This document shows positions 43,142 to 50,442 of a stretch of 64,000 bases of DNA, one piece after another; position 1 is the first letter of the stretch, and every line of letters starts with the position of its first letter. Source of the stretch: Enterocloster hominis (ex Liu et al. 2021) (GTDB lineage Bacteria > Bacillota > Clostridia > Lachnospirales > Lachnospiraceae); the NCBI GenBank assembly GCA_014385265.1, contig JACRTJ010000006.1, positions 1 to 64,000 on the forward strand, given 5' to 3'. The translations under genes and the position numbers were made by a program. The notes beneath the pieces were generated by a model. The model ran no database searches. It had not been told where the DNA came from and saw only the letters and a program-made list of their open reading frames with translations.

Positions 43142-43840
43142 TCAGCCGACCCCGAAATCCGTGATCTCATAAAGGACCTCCACTGCGGGATCCTCCATAA
43201 GCCACTGGTACTCATCCATGAACCAGTCCACCAGAGCCTGGTCCCGACGGATGGGAGTGGTATTATTATTGTAGACGTTGACGGTCCCCAGCTTAAAATA
43301 CCGCTTCAGACAGTCGATGTCATACCGGATCATGTCCTTTGTCTGGCCCTGGATCCCCACCATAAGACATGGCGAGTCGAAATATTCCGCTACCTCCCCC
43401 GGCTCCCGGAAATCCGCATGCTTATTCAGGACACGCTGGCGGAAATCATAGTCAAAGGTCTCAACGCCGATCTTGAAGATAATGGGGACGCCCATCCGCT
43501 CCCGCATTTCCTCCAGCTTATGACGGTAGATCCAGTGGGCCTCAAAAAACAGCTGCTGTATATTTTTATTATGCACAAGGGCCGCGATCCCGTCAAGCGT
43601 CGCCTCGGGAAGCTCAAAGCAGCTCCCCGAATTGATGATCTCCAGGGCTCCCATGTCTCCCGCCACCTGGGCCAGTACCTGCTGGTTTAAGGCCTCCATG
43701 GCCTCCCGGTCCCTTCCGTTGTCCTCGATATAATCACAGAAGGCGCATTTTCCCCAGGCACAGGGAAAGCCCCTAAGGAGACATATCTCCCTCTGATTTT
43801 TAGCAGTGATCCTGCTGTACCGTTCCTCTGGTATTCCCAT
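43142..43840 (-). CDS. queL: Radical SAM enzyme, probable queuine lyase QueL
   Basis: A 232-residue small radical SAM protein. Cluster cysteines are in CAWGKCAFCDY, a CX4CX2C spacing rather than CX3CX2C. IINSGSCFELPEATLDGI, FEAHWIYRHKLEEM and KIGVETFDYDFRQRVL continue the barrel. Queuine lyase is a known radical SAM enzyme of Clostridia that converts queuine to preQ1. Its position behind a preQ1-I riboswitch, a nucleoside hydrolase and an ECF transporter makes that assignment likely, though not certain by sequence alone. Confidence 0.72.
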   Translation of the reverse strand: MGIPEERYSRITAKNQREICLLRGFPCAWGKCAFCDYIEDNGRDREAMEALNQQVLAQVAGDMGALEIINSGSCFELPEATLDGIAALVHNKNIQQLFFEAHWIYRHKLEEMRERMGVPIIFKIGVETFDYDFRQRVLNKHADFREPGEVAEYFDSPCLMVGIQGQTKDMIRYDIDCLKRYFKLGTVNVYNNNTTPIRRDQALVDWFMDEYQWLMEDPAVEVLYEITDFGVG

Positions 43841-43855
43841 AGCTGTTCTCCTTTC

Positions 43856-44458
43856 TTAAGGACCGCAGGCTCTGCCCTGCTGGCCGCATATGGCCTGTTT
43901 CAGCCGGTCCGGCACAGCGCCTGCGGCTGCAGACGCCAGAAAAAGGCTCACCGTCCGGTCTGCCAGATCCGTAATGACCTGCACCAGAAATATGCTGGCA
44001 GTCATTCCCAGGGGGGTGTGGGACAAAAGCTGTACAAGGACCGTAGAGCCCGACGACGTGATCCCGCCAAAAAGGCCCGCACAGATCAGGGAGCTCACAA
44101 TGGTCCCGGGAACAGTGATCAGCGCCGCAGCCAGAAAAAGCCGCAGCCCCCTGACGCGTCCCATAAGCTCCGGCATTCTCCTCGACGCCAGCCCCGCCAT
44201 AAATCCAGTAACCATGCCCACCGGCGCAAAATACAGCGAATAAATATCAGTGGTCATTCCCATAAGGATCCCGCTGAGAAGATTGGGGAGCATACCGTAA
44301 ACGGGCCCCAGGAGGATGCCTGCCAAAATGGTCCCGATGCTGTCCAGGTATACTGGAAGCCGCAGGGCCAGGGCTGCCTGTCCGCCCGCTGTGTTGATGC
44401 AGGCTGCCAGGGCGATCAGTACCATCTGGTTTACAGTCATTTTTTTCCTGCTTTTCAT
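43856..44458 (-). CDS. ECF transporter S component, probable queuine/queuosine uptake
   Basis: A 201-residue membrane protein with five to six helices (TVNQMVLIALAACINTAGGQ, LDSIGTILAGILLGPVYGML, GGITSSGSTVLVQLL). The layout fits an energy-coupling-factor substrate-binding subunit. The start MKSRKKMT overlaps the nucleoside hydrolase stop by four bases (ATGA), so the two are coupled. Regulation by preQ1 and the neighbouring salvage enzymes point to a queuosine, queuine or preQ1 substrate (QrtT/QueT-like). It needs a shared EcfAA'T module encoded elsewhere. Confidence 0.75.
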   Translation of the reverse strand: MKSRKKMTVNQMVLIALAACINTAGGQAALALRLPVYLDSIGTILAGILLGPVYGMLPNLLSGILMGMTTDIYSLYFAPVGMVTGFMAGLASRRMPELMGRVRGLRLFLAAALITVPGTIVSSLICAGLFGGITSSGSTVLVQLLSHTPLGMTASIFLVQVITDLADRTVSLFLASAAAGAVPDRLKQAICGQQGRACGP

Positions 44459-45504
44459 CGGAGCTGCGCCTCCTTTCCGTGAAGGAATACCGTTCCCGTC
44501 ATCCGGCTTCCCGCCGCCAGACCGGGGATCAGATCCAGCCCCTCCTCCCGGCATTTCAAGAGCCTGGAAAAGAACAGCCGGAAAAACCGCTCCGGATCCG
44601 TTTCTGTCAATATAAGGGCATTGGGAGCTTTTCTATAAAAGCCCATGGAGTCCACCACGGTCTGCCCCCGGGAGATCCCCTCCGTCTCCACCGCCGTATA
44701 CGCTTCAAACCCTCGGCATAGTCCAGGGTCCGCGAAATGGACCACAGCCAGGGGATCGTTGATGACGCAGCCGATCAGATGCTCCCACTCCCAGTGGAAA
44801 TCAAAATAAAACTTCGTAATCGCCGACACAAAGCTGCCAAGCTCCGGATCCAGCCGTTTCAGATACGCGAGAAGATCCGGAGTCAGGACAATCTGTCTGG
44901 TCACGTCCAGCCCTGTCATCTCGATCTTCTTTCCGTACAGGGCAGCCGTTTCATACACAAGGGCCGCCGCATCTGGATCTGCCCAATAATTGTATTCCGC
45001 CACTGGAGAGCAGTTCCCATGGCTTTTAAAGCTGCCTCCCATGGACACGATCCGGTCCATGGAAAGGATTGCTTCCGGACAGTCCGAAAGCAGACGGGCC
45101 AGATTGGTCATGGGCCCCAGGGCGATCACGGAGCAGGGGCCTCCTTCCTGTCCCGGCACAAACCGTTTTTTTAGAAACTCCTGGGCGGTCATGGAGTTCT
45201 CATAGCCTGGGACTTCCGGGAGAAAGCTCTCTCCCAGCCCATCGGCCCCATGGGTATCCAGGGCATTCACATAGTCCCGCTTCAGCGGCCTTTCTGCTCC
45301 CACATAAATGGGAATATCCAGACGCCCCATATGCTTTAAAATTTTTTTTGTGTTGGAAAAGCCCATATCTGCCGGGCTGTTCCCACATACGATGGTAATG
45401 GCCTCCACCTGGATCTCCTCCATGGACAGCGCCAGCATCAGAGCCAGGCTGTCGTCGATCCCCGGGTCACAGTCAATAACCACCTTCTGTATCTTTTGAT
45501 CCAT
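44455..45504 (-). CDS. queK: Nucleoside hydrolase, probable queuosine hydrolase QueK
   Basis: A 349-residue inosine/uridine-preferring nucleoside hydrolase-family protein. VVIDCDPGIDDSLALMLAL holds the calcium-binding DxDPGxDD motif. THGADGLG, PMTNLARLL and EYNYWADPDAAALV follow the family. The start MDQKIQKVV has AAGGAG eight to nine bases upstream; the frame extends into the riboswitch terminator and is not translated there. As the first gene behind a preQ1-I riboswitch it most likely releases queuine from queuosine. A general nucleoside hydrolase is the alternative. Confidence 0.78.
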   Translation of the reverse strand: MDQKIQKVVIDCDPGIDDSLALMLALSMEEIQVEAITIVCGNSPADMGFSNTKKILKHMGRLDIPIYVGAERPLKRDYVNALDTHGADGLGESFLPEVPGYENSMTAQEFLKKRFVPGQEGGPCSVIALGPMTNLARLLSDCPEAILSMDRIVSMGGSFKSHGNCSPVAEYNYWADPDAAALVYETAALYGKKIEMTGLDVTRQIVLTPDLLAYLKRLDPELGSFVSAITKFYFDFHWEWEHLIGCVINDPLAVVHFADPGLCRGFEAYTAVETEGISRGQTVVDSMGFYRKAPNALILTETDPERFFRLFFSRLLKCREEGLDLIPGLAAGSRMTGTVFLHGKEAQLR

Positions 45505-45539
45505 CCTGTTTTCTCCTTCCGTTTTCACGCAGGGGAAAC

Positions 45540-45635
45540 AAAAAACCGCCCCTGCCAGTTTTCTGAAAACCTCAGATAAGCGCACCAGCTTCTGGAAATC
45601 CATCCAGAAAACCGGTGCGCCAGGCAAAGAGCGGT
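45540..45635 (-). terminator. Expression-platform terminator of the preQ1 riboswitch
   Basis: On the minus strand ACCGCTCTTTGCC (complement of 45623-45635) pairs with GGCAGGGGCGGT (complement of 45545-45556) with one bulge. It encloses a long GCGCACC.../...GGTGCGC hairpin and is followed by TTTTTT (45540-45545). It lies between the riboswitch and the first gene. Confidence 0.75.
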
Positions 45636-45687
45636 ACCAGCCCCGCCTTCCGGCCAGGGCTTTTTACCTTTATCATTCTCACTTATG

Positions 45688-45723
45688 CCTAGTTTTTTAT
45701 ACTGGGAGGTTCACGAACCAGTG
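45688..45723 (-). promoter_or_regulatory. preQ1-I riboswitch aptamer
   Basis: On the minus strand the P1 arms ACTGG and CCAGT enclose a 12-base loop (TTCGTGAACCTC), followed by the diagnostic tail ATAAAAAACTAGG. The known type I aptamer has the same layout: a 5-bp stem, GGTTC opening the loop, a 12-base loop and an ATAAAAAACTAA tail. It lies between the operon promoter and the terminator ahead of the nucleoside hydrolase. Confidence 0.92.
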
Positions 45724-45750
45724 GGGACCCCAGAGGATCCCGGTGCCAGA

Positions 45751-45779
45751 AGTATAGCACAGGGAAGGAATTTGCGCAA
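45751..45779 (-). promoter_or_regulatory. Promoter of the preQ1-controlled operon
   Basis: On the minus strand: TTGCGC (complement of 45774-45779), a 17-base spacer and TATACT (complement of 45751-45756). It is divergent from, and close to, the peptidase promoter at 45800-45828. Confidence 0.78.
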
Positions 45780-45799
45780 GGCCTCTCCCATGTTTTTCA

Positions 45800-45828
45800 T
45801 TGATTTTCCACTCTGCTTTTAGTATAAT
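45800..45828 (+). promoter_or_regulatory. Promoter of the PepT-like gene
   Basis: TTGATT at 45800-45805, a 17-base spacer and TATAAT at 45823-45828. The leader carries a small hairpin, TGTCCCGT (45842-45849) with ACGGGACA (45863-45870), just before the ribosome site. Confidence 0.75.
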
Positions 45829-45894
45829 GAAAACATCGGAGTGTCCCGTGAAAAATCAGAAAACGGGACAGATACAAAAGGGAGGAAGATTCTT

Positions 45895-47016
45895 ATGCAG
45901 TATAACAAAGAACGGATTTTATCCAGGCTCATGGAAATGATCCAGATCGACAGCGTTTCCTATAAGGAAGGCCCCATGACCGACTATCTCCAGAAATATT
46001 TTGAGGACCGCGGCTATGAAGTATACCGCGATCAGGCTGGAAAGGCCGTGGGCGGGGACCACAGCGGAAACCTCCTGATCCATATTCCTGGAACTATGGA
46101 AGGAGAATCCATCTGTCTCAATGCCCACCAGGATACGGTGGAACCGGGGATCGGTATTGTTCCGGTTCTTGAGGACGGAAAATTAAAGAGCAGCGGGGAC
46201 ACGATCCTGGCCGCCGACGATAAATCCGGAATCGCCATCATGCTGGAGCTGTTGGAGGTACTGAAGGAAACAGGAACCCCCCATCGGGACATGTACTATC
46301 TTTTCACCATCTGTGAAGAAAGCGGCATGTACGGCGCAAAAAAATTTGATTATTCCAAAATTCCTACCAAAAACATCTTTTCCCTGGACGGAGCCGGAAA
46401 TCTGGGCTTTATCTTAAAATCCGGCGCCGGAAAGGACGTGCTGACCATCACCTTCCACGGAAAATCCGCCCACGGCGGCATTGAACCAGAAAAAGGCATC
46501 AATGCCATCAACGCTGCGGCCCTGGCCATCAGCAAGGTGAAATTCGGCCGCATCGATCCGGAGACCACCTCCAATATCGGCCGCATCGAGGGCGGCGCAG
46601 CCACCAACATCGTTACGGATAAAGTCACCTTTACCTGTGAGGTCCGCTCTCACTCCCAGGCCCAGATCGAGGCCCAGGTGCAGAAGATCATGGATGCATG
46701 CCAGGAAGCGGCCGCCGAATTCGGAGCCACCGTGGACATCGATGTGGACCACTTCTGCCCGCCCCACAAGCCGGATCTGGACGGCTTCCTTACAAAGGCA
46801 ACGGTCCGCGCCCTGGAACTTGAGGGGATCACACCGGAATACCATATCAGCAACGGCTCCGGCGACAGCAATATCTTCTCTGGCCACGGCTTTGACTGCT
46901 CCGGGATCTCCACCGGTATGTTCAACGTCCATACCACCGGCGAATACCTGGATCTGGCCGTATTCGAGCAGGCCTTCAACGTAACCTGGAGGATCGTGAC
47001 AGAGCCTCTGGATTAA
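45895..47016 (+). CDS. M20 family peptidase T-like aminopeptidase
   Basis: A 373-residue zinc peptidase. Metal and catalytic residues are seen in LNAHQDTVEPG, DTILAADDKSGIA and TICEESGMYGAK. The dimerisation (lid) domain has TFHGKSAHGGIEPEKGINAI. The end holds NVHTTGEYLDLAV. It is closest to the PepT2/tripeptidase-like group and probably trims imported peptides. The start MQYNKERIL is set by GGGAGG nine bases upstream; a GTG at 45841 has no ribosome site. Confidence 0.92.
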   Translation: MQYNKERILSRLMEMIQIDSVSYKEGPMTDYLQKYFEDRGYEVYRDQAGKAVGGDHSGNLLIHIPGTMEGESICLNAHQDTVEPGIGIVPVLEDGKLKSSGDTILAADDKSGIAIMLELLEVLKETGTPHRDMYYLFTICEESGMYGAKKFDYSKIPTKNIFSLDGAGNLGFILKSGAGKDVLTITFHGKSAHGGIEPEKGINAINAAALAISKVKFGRIDPETTSNIGRIEGGAATNIVTDKVTFTCEVRSHSQAQIEAQVQKIMDACQEAAAEFGATVDIDVDHFCPPHKPDLDGFLTKATVRALELEGITPEYHISNGSGDSNIFSGHGFDCSGISTGMFNVHTTGEYLDLAVFEQAFNVTWRIVTEPLD

Positions 47017-47050
47017 AGACAGGGCAGGCAGGGAATAGTAGCTGTATAGA

Positions 47051-47105
47051 AAAAAGGATGCTGCGTATCAAAGGGCGAAAAACGTCCTTCCGCAGCATCC
47101 TTTTT
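47051..47105 (+). terminator. Terminator-like hairpin after the peptidase gene
   Basis: A 15-base arm, AAAAAGGATGCTGCG (47051-47065), and its exact complement (47091-47105) enclose 25 bases. The same GGATGCTGC/GCAGCATCC hairpin occurs before the second Rpn copy (about 48880-48930), so it is part of the duplicated segment. Confidence 0.7.
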
Positions 47106-47224
47106 CTTTACACGCCCACTTCTTCCGGTATCACATGCCTGGTGTAAATCCGCAAAAAACGCTTCACATTTTATCCCGCACACCCTTGCCCTCCGAAAAT
47201 AAATATGCTATACTCCCGGCAAAA

Positions 47225-47485
47225 CCAGTGGCCACCGCGACTACAAGGATTCTGTATTCCGGATGCTGTTCCGGGACCGGACGAGCCTATAAGCTTAAGG
47301 TCCAGGTCTTAAAGATCTCCCCGGAGGCCAACCGTGAGCTCCTGGAGGAATGCCAGAGCCTGAAGGAATATATGCTCCTTATGGAACAGGTACGGAAGTA
47401 TGCCGCATTCCTGGAGCTCAACGAAGCCGTGGACCGGGCCGTCAATAAATGCATCCAGATGGGATCCTTTCAGACCTTCTCTCAA
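47225..47485 (+). pseudogene. Deleted copy of an Rpn/PD-(D/E)XK transposase-like gene
   Basis: This matches the intact gene at 49177-50094 in pieces. RDYKDSVFRMLFRDR-type sequence (~47235-47285) is joined directly to LKVQVLKISPEANRELLEE (~47293 on), removing about 370 bases. A second deletion of about 190 bases removed the 5' end. A missing base near 47457 shifts the frame after NKCI. Upstream noncoding DNA (47085-47224) is also about 90% alike to 48910-49046. It cannot make a working protein. Confidence 0.85.
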
Positions 47486-47665
47486 CATCTTCTGCTTCTG
47501 GACGACCATTTTTGTGTTGTAGGGGACCAGTTTCAGAAGCTTGTTGATATCCTTTAGTCCGGACTACGTTCCTTTGATCGATTTGTTGACACTTTCCAGC
47601 GCCTAGGAGAGTTTTGTGCTATCGCCGCCAATCTCAACGGTGATGCCCCGGATTCTGGATGCCAT
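47486..47665 (-). pseudogene. Phage tail tape-measure protein, N-terminal relic
   Basis: Read from an ATG at 47665 with GGAGGG upstream: MASRIRGITVEIGGDSTKLS, then ALESVNKSIKGT, SGLKDINKLLKLVPYNTKM and VQKQKMLREG. This is the typical opening of siphophage tape-measure proteins. Two TAG stops interrupt it at codons 21 (47603-47605) and 34 (47564-47566). It breaks off where the Rpn relic begins. The rest of the prophage is absent. Confidence 0.75.
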
Positions 47666-47793
47666 TTGGTAACACCCTCCTCGCGGGCATGAAAAAATCC
47701 CATCTGCACGAAGCAGGCTGCTTAAAGTAACAAAATATTATTATCTGTGTATCAAAATCGCCTTTTAGCATACAATATATTTATCAGTAAATT

Positions 47794-47836
47794 TATCAAC
47801 CAGTTAGTTGATATTTTGGCAAACGTGTGCTATAAT
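47794..47836 (+). promoter_or_regulatory. Promoter and operator of the toxin-antitoxin pair
   Basis: TTGATA at 47808-47813, a 17-base spacer and TATAAT at 47831-47836. The inverted repeat TATCAAC-CAGTTA-GTTGATA (47794-47813) covers the -35 element and is a likely antitoxin-binding operator. Confidence 0.78.
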
Positions 47837-47862
47837 GCAAGTAAAGAAAGGAGTGGACGATT

Positions 47863-48186
47863 ATGGCTTCTGTTATGAGTGCTATTACTAATACCGTTCC
47901 GATCACCCAATTCAACCGTGGGCTTGCCGGAAAAATTTTTGAAGATGTCAAGCAGTGCGGTGCTAAAGTTGTTATGAAAAACAACACCGCAGAATGCGTT
48001 CTCATCTCCCCGGATGAATATATCCGTTTAATGGACGAATTAAATGACGCTCGTCTGCTGGCTGTCGCTTCTGAACGTATGGCACACTTTGATCCTGCCT
48101 CTTTGATTTCTGAGGAAGAAATGAACCGCCGTCTCGGTGTTACAGAAGACGATCTCGCCGGTTTTAGCGAGGTCGACATCGAATGA
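47863..48186 (+). CDS. Type II antitoxin, Phd/YefM family
   Basis: A 107-residue protein. The N-terminal DNA-binding part reads ITNTVPITQFNRGLAGKIFE, with VVMKNNTAECVLISPDEYIR as the Phd/YefM core. The acidic, probably flexible C-terminus (LISEEEMNRRLGVTEDDLAG) would cover the toxin. AAAGGAG precedes the ATG. It overlaps the toxin gene by four bases (ATGA). Confidence 0.9.
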   Translation: MASVMSAITNTVPITQFNRGLAGKIFEDVKQCGAKVVMKNNTAECVLISPDEYIRLMDELNDARLLAVASERMAHFDPASLISEEEMNRRLGVTEDDLAGFSEVDIE

Positions 48187-48518
48187 GTTGGAAACTAGAA
48201 TACCTTCCCGAAGCAGAAAAAGACTTGAAAGACCTCGATGGAAGCCAGCGCATCCTTGTTCTAAAAGCCATCAAAAAAGTTCAACAAAATCCACTGCCTG
48301 TTGATGAACAGGGCTATGGAAAGCCACTTGGTAATCACAACAGCACGAACCTTGCAGGACTTCTGAAAATCAAGCTCCGATCCGCTGGCTTACGTGTTGT
48401 ATATCAGCTTCGCCATACAGAATCATCCATGCTGGTTATCGTTATTGGCATCCGAGCTGACGAAGAGGTATACGATATCGCTCAGAAAAGAGCGCATAAA
48501 CACGGGCTTTTCGATTGA
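48183..48518 (+). CDS. Type II toxin, RelE/ParE family
   Basis: A 111-residue basic protein with the RelE/ParE fold: WKLEYLPEAEKDLKDLDGSQ, KPLGNHNSTNLAGLLKIKL and RSAGLRVVYQLRHTES, ending in DEEVYDIAQKRAHKHGLFD. RelE members cut mRNA on the ribosome; ParE members poison gyrase. The Arg/Tyr/His-rich pattern (RVVYQL and a C-terminal KRAHKH) leans to RelE. It is coupled to the antitoxin by the ATGA overlap. The pair is AT-richer than the core genes and lies in mobile-element debris. Confidence 0.9.
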   Translation: MSWKLEYLPEAEKDLKDLDGSQRILVLKAIKKVQQNPLPVDEQGYGKPLGNHNSTNLAGLLKIKLRSAGLRVVYQLRHTESSMLVIVIGIRADEEVYDIAQKRAHKHGLFD

Positions 48519-48675
48519 TGCCCAGTTCTTAATCGGCTATAATCCCTATAGTGATTAGTTTTCGGTAACCTTGCGAAATTTGAGATTGGAAAGATGACCT
48601 TCGGAGCACCTTCTTTTCCCTACTGTAAATTATTGAATAATCTGCAATAATGGGAACCAGAATAGAGCCCAATAA

Positions 48676-48766
48676 GGTGGCTCTGAATTACCGGAATATA
48701 TGACTCTCATTCTCCGAAATGGTGGCTCTCAATATCCGGACAGGTGACTCAGAGAACTCTGGAATA
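48676..48766. repeat. Four tandem ~22-bp repeats, IS21-like end remnant
   Basis: Repeats start near 48676, 48698, 48721 and 48743 with the pattern GGTGGCTCTnAATnnCCGGA, copies 2 and 4 being more divergent (TGACTCTC..., GGTGACTCA...). IS21-family transposon ends carry several repeats of this size and GGCTC/CCGGAA flavour. No transposase genes remain. The rest of 48519-49176 has no gene I can support, apart from the duplicated Rpn upstream region (48876-49046). Confidence 0.55.
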
Positions 48767-49176
48767 ATCACTCCATAATTGTAATACAATAATCTAAATA
48801 TCTTCCGCCTACAATTATAGCAGGGAACAGAGTATTAGGAAATCCGTAGGAATATTTGGCGCTTACGAATTATAAAGAGGATGCTGCATGGATGGGATAA
48901 AGAATCTCCTTCCGCAGCATCCTTTTTCTTTACACGCCCACTTCTGCCAATATCACGCGGCAGGTGTAAATCCGCAAAAACGCTTCACATTTTATCCTGC
49001 ACACCCTTGCTCTCCAAAGATAAATATGCTATACTCCCGGCAAAGCATATATTTCCTTTGTTCCTGGCCGTATGGCTGTCTGGACTTTCTATCTTCATTT
49101 CAGAAAATCTATGCTTTTCCATTTTCTTTATCATGAAAAGCAGGAGATTTTCAGTTTTCCTGCGAAAGGAGGACAA

Positions 49177-50094
49177 ATGAATCATCGAAACCATGATACC
49201 AGCCCCGGCCACAATGGCCCAGCAAAGCCAGCAGCCCGCCGCGACTATAAGGATTCCGTATTCCGGATGCTGTTCCGGGACCGGACGAATCTCTTAAGTC
49301 TTTATAACGCGGTCAACCAGACCTCCTATACGGATCCGGAGGAGCTGGCGGTCATCACCCTGGAAAATGCCGTCTATATGAACATGAAAAATGATGTGGC
49401 CTTTCTTATGGACTTCCAGCTGAATCTCTACGAGCACCAGTCCACCTGGAATCCCAATATGCCCCTCCGGGATCTCATTTATGTGGCAAAGGAATATCAA
49501 GTTCTTACGAAAGACCAGACCCTTTACTCTTCCAGCCTCATCCGGCTCCCCACTCCCCGCTTTGTCGTGTTCTACAACGGCTCCGGGATGACTGAGGAAT
49601 CCTGTATCCTGAGGCTTTCGGACGCATACCAGAGCCCCGAAGCCGAGCCCGAGCTGGAGCTTAAGGTCCGGGTTTTAAAGATCGCCCCGGAGGCTAACCG
49701 TGAGCTCCTGGAGGCATGTCAGAGCCTAAAGGAATATATGCTCTTCGTGGAACAGGTACGGAAGTATGCTGCATTCCTGGAGCTGAACGAAGCAGTGGAC
49801 CGGGCCGTCAATAAATGCATCCGGGATGGGATCCTTTCAGACTTTCTCTCAAAGCATAAAGCGGAGGTGATCGCAGTGAGTATTTTTGAATATGATGAAG
49901 AACGGGAGATCCGCCTCATACGGCAGGATGAATTCCGGCAGGGACAGCAGAATATCCTCAGAGATCTAGTTCATAAAAAACTCGAAAAAGGAAAATCCCC
50001 AGCCGTTATCGCAGATGAGCTGGAACTGGAGCCGGAGGTAGTGGAAACGCTGATACAGGAGCTTCGGAAGGAATTATCCGGCAGCGTCCTTTAG
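49177..50094 (+). CDS. Rpn/YhgA-like PD-(D/E)XK nuclease family transposase protein
   Basis: A 305-residue protein starting MNHRNHDTSPGHN with AAAGGAGGACAA upstream. RDYKDSVFRMLFRDRTNLLS and NDVAFLMDFQLNLYEHQSTW contain the nuclease-like core. The helical C-terminus (SPAVIADELELEPEVVETLI) resembles a small HTH. Rpn proteins are recombination-promoting nucleases related to transposases. It is the intact sister of the relic at 47225-47485. Confidence 0.85.
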   Translation: MNHRNHDTSPGHNGPAKPAARRDYKDSVFRMLFRDRTNLLSLYNAVNQTSYTDPEELAVITLENAVYMNMKNDVAFLMDFQLNLYEHQSTWNPNMPLRDLIYVAKEYQVLTKDQTLYSSSLIRLPTPRFVVFYNGSGMTEESCILRLSDAYQSPEAEPELELKVRVLKIAPEANRELLEACQSLKEYMLFVEQVRKYAAFLELNEAVDRAVNKCIRDGILSDFLSKHKAEVIAVSIFEYDEEREIRLIRQDEFRQGQQNILRDLVHKKLEKGKSPAVIADELELEPEVVETLIQELRKELSGSVL

Positions 50095-50141
50095 GGCTTA
50101 AACGCCTTTGGGACCATCTTTACCTGGTAATCTTTCCGCTG

Positions 50142-50186
50142 GGAGCCGCTGTAATACAGATATTTTCTCTGTGATACAGCGGCTCC
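50142..50186 (+). terminator. Hairpin after the Rpn gene
   Basis: GGAGCCGCTGTA (50142-50153) pairs with TACAGCGGCTCC (50175-50186), with an inner ACAGA/TCTGT pairing. It is followed by TTCT. Probably the transcription end of the Rpn gene. Confidence 0.6.
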
Positions 50187-50220
50187 TTCTAATCCTCAGA
50201 TTTCCTTCCCGCAACAGCAG

Positions 50221-50373
50221 CTACAGTTCTTTCCTCCACACCATTTTATTCACAACCCCTGTATAGCTCTGAATGATCTTAACTACCTTGGTGCTTACAT
50301 TTTCTTCCACATAATCTGGCACCGGAATGCCAAAATCCCCTTCCTGGTTCATGACCACCGCCGTATCCACAGC
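50221..50373 (-). pseudogene. C-terminal tail of an unrecognised gene
   Basis: An open stretch between two TAG codons reads AVDTAVVMNQEGDFGIPVPD, then YVEENVSTKVVKIIQSYTG and VVNKMVWRKEL. The sequence looks like a genuine protein end, with amphipathic helices and a final Trp-Arg-Lys, but there is no convincing start. An internal ATG (50350-50352) would give 43 residues without a good ribosome site. It is probably the end of a gene lost by rearrangement at the border of the glycan cluster. The rest of 50187-50442 shows nothing. Confidence 0.4.
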
Positions 50374-50442
50374 CTAAGCGAGGATCAATATGGATTCTCT
50401 CTTAGGAAATCTGCATTCTAACTTTCTCCAATACTCTCTTGT

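Noticed and set aside
47135..47557. A 140-codon plus-strand ORF as a real gene
   Set aside because: It strings together a noncoding leader, pieces of a deleted Rpn gene and antisense phage sequence; no ribosome site.
47041..48930. GGATGCTGC repeats as a CRISPR or satellite array
   Set aside because: There are only two hairpins, each part of a larger duplicated Rpn unit; no regular spacer pattern.
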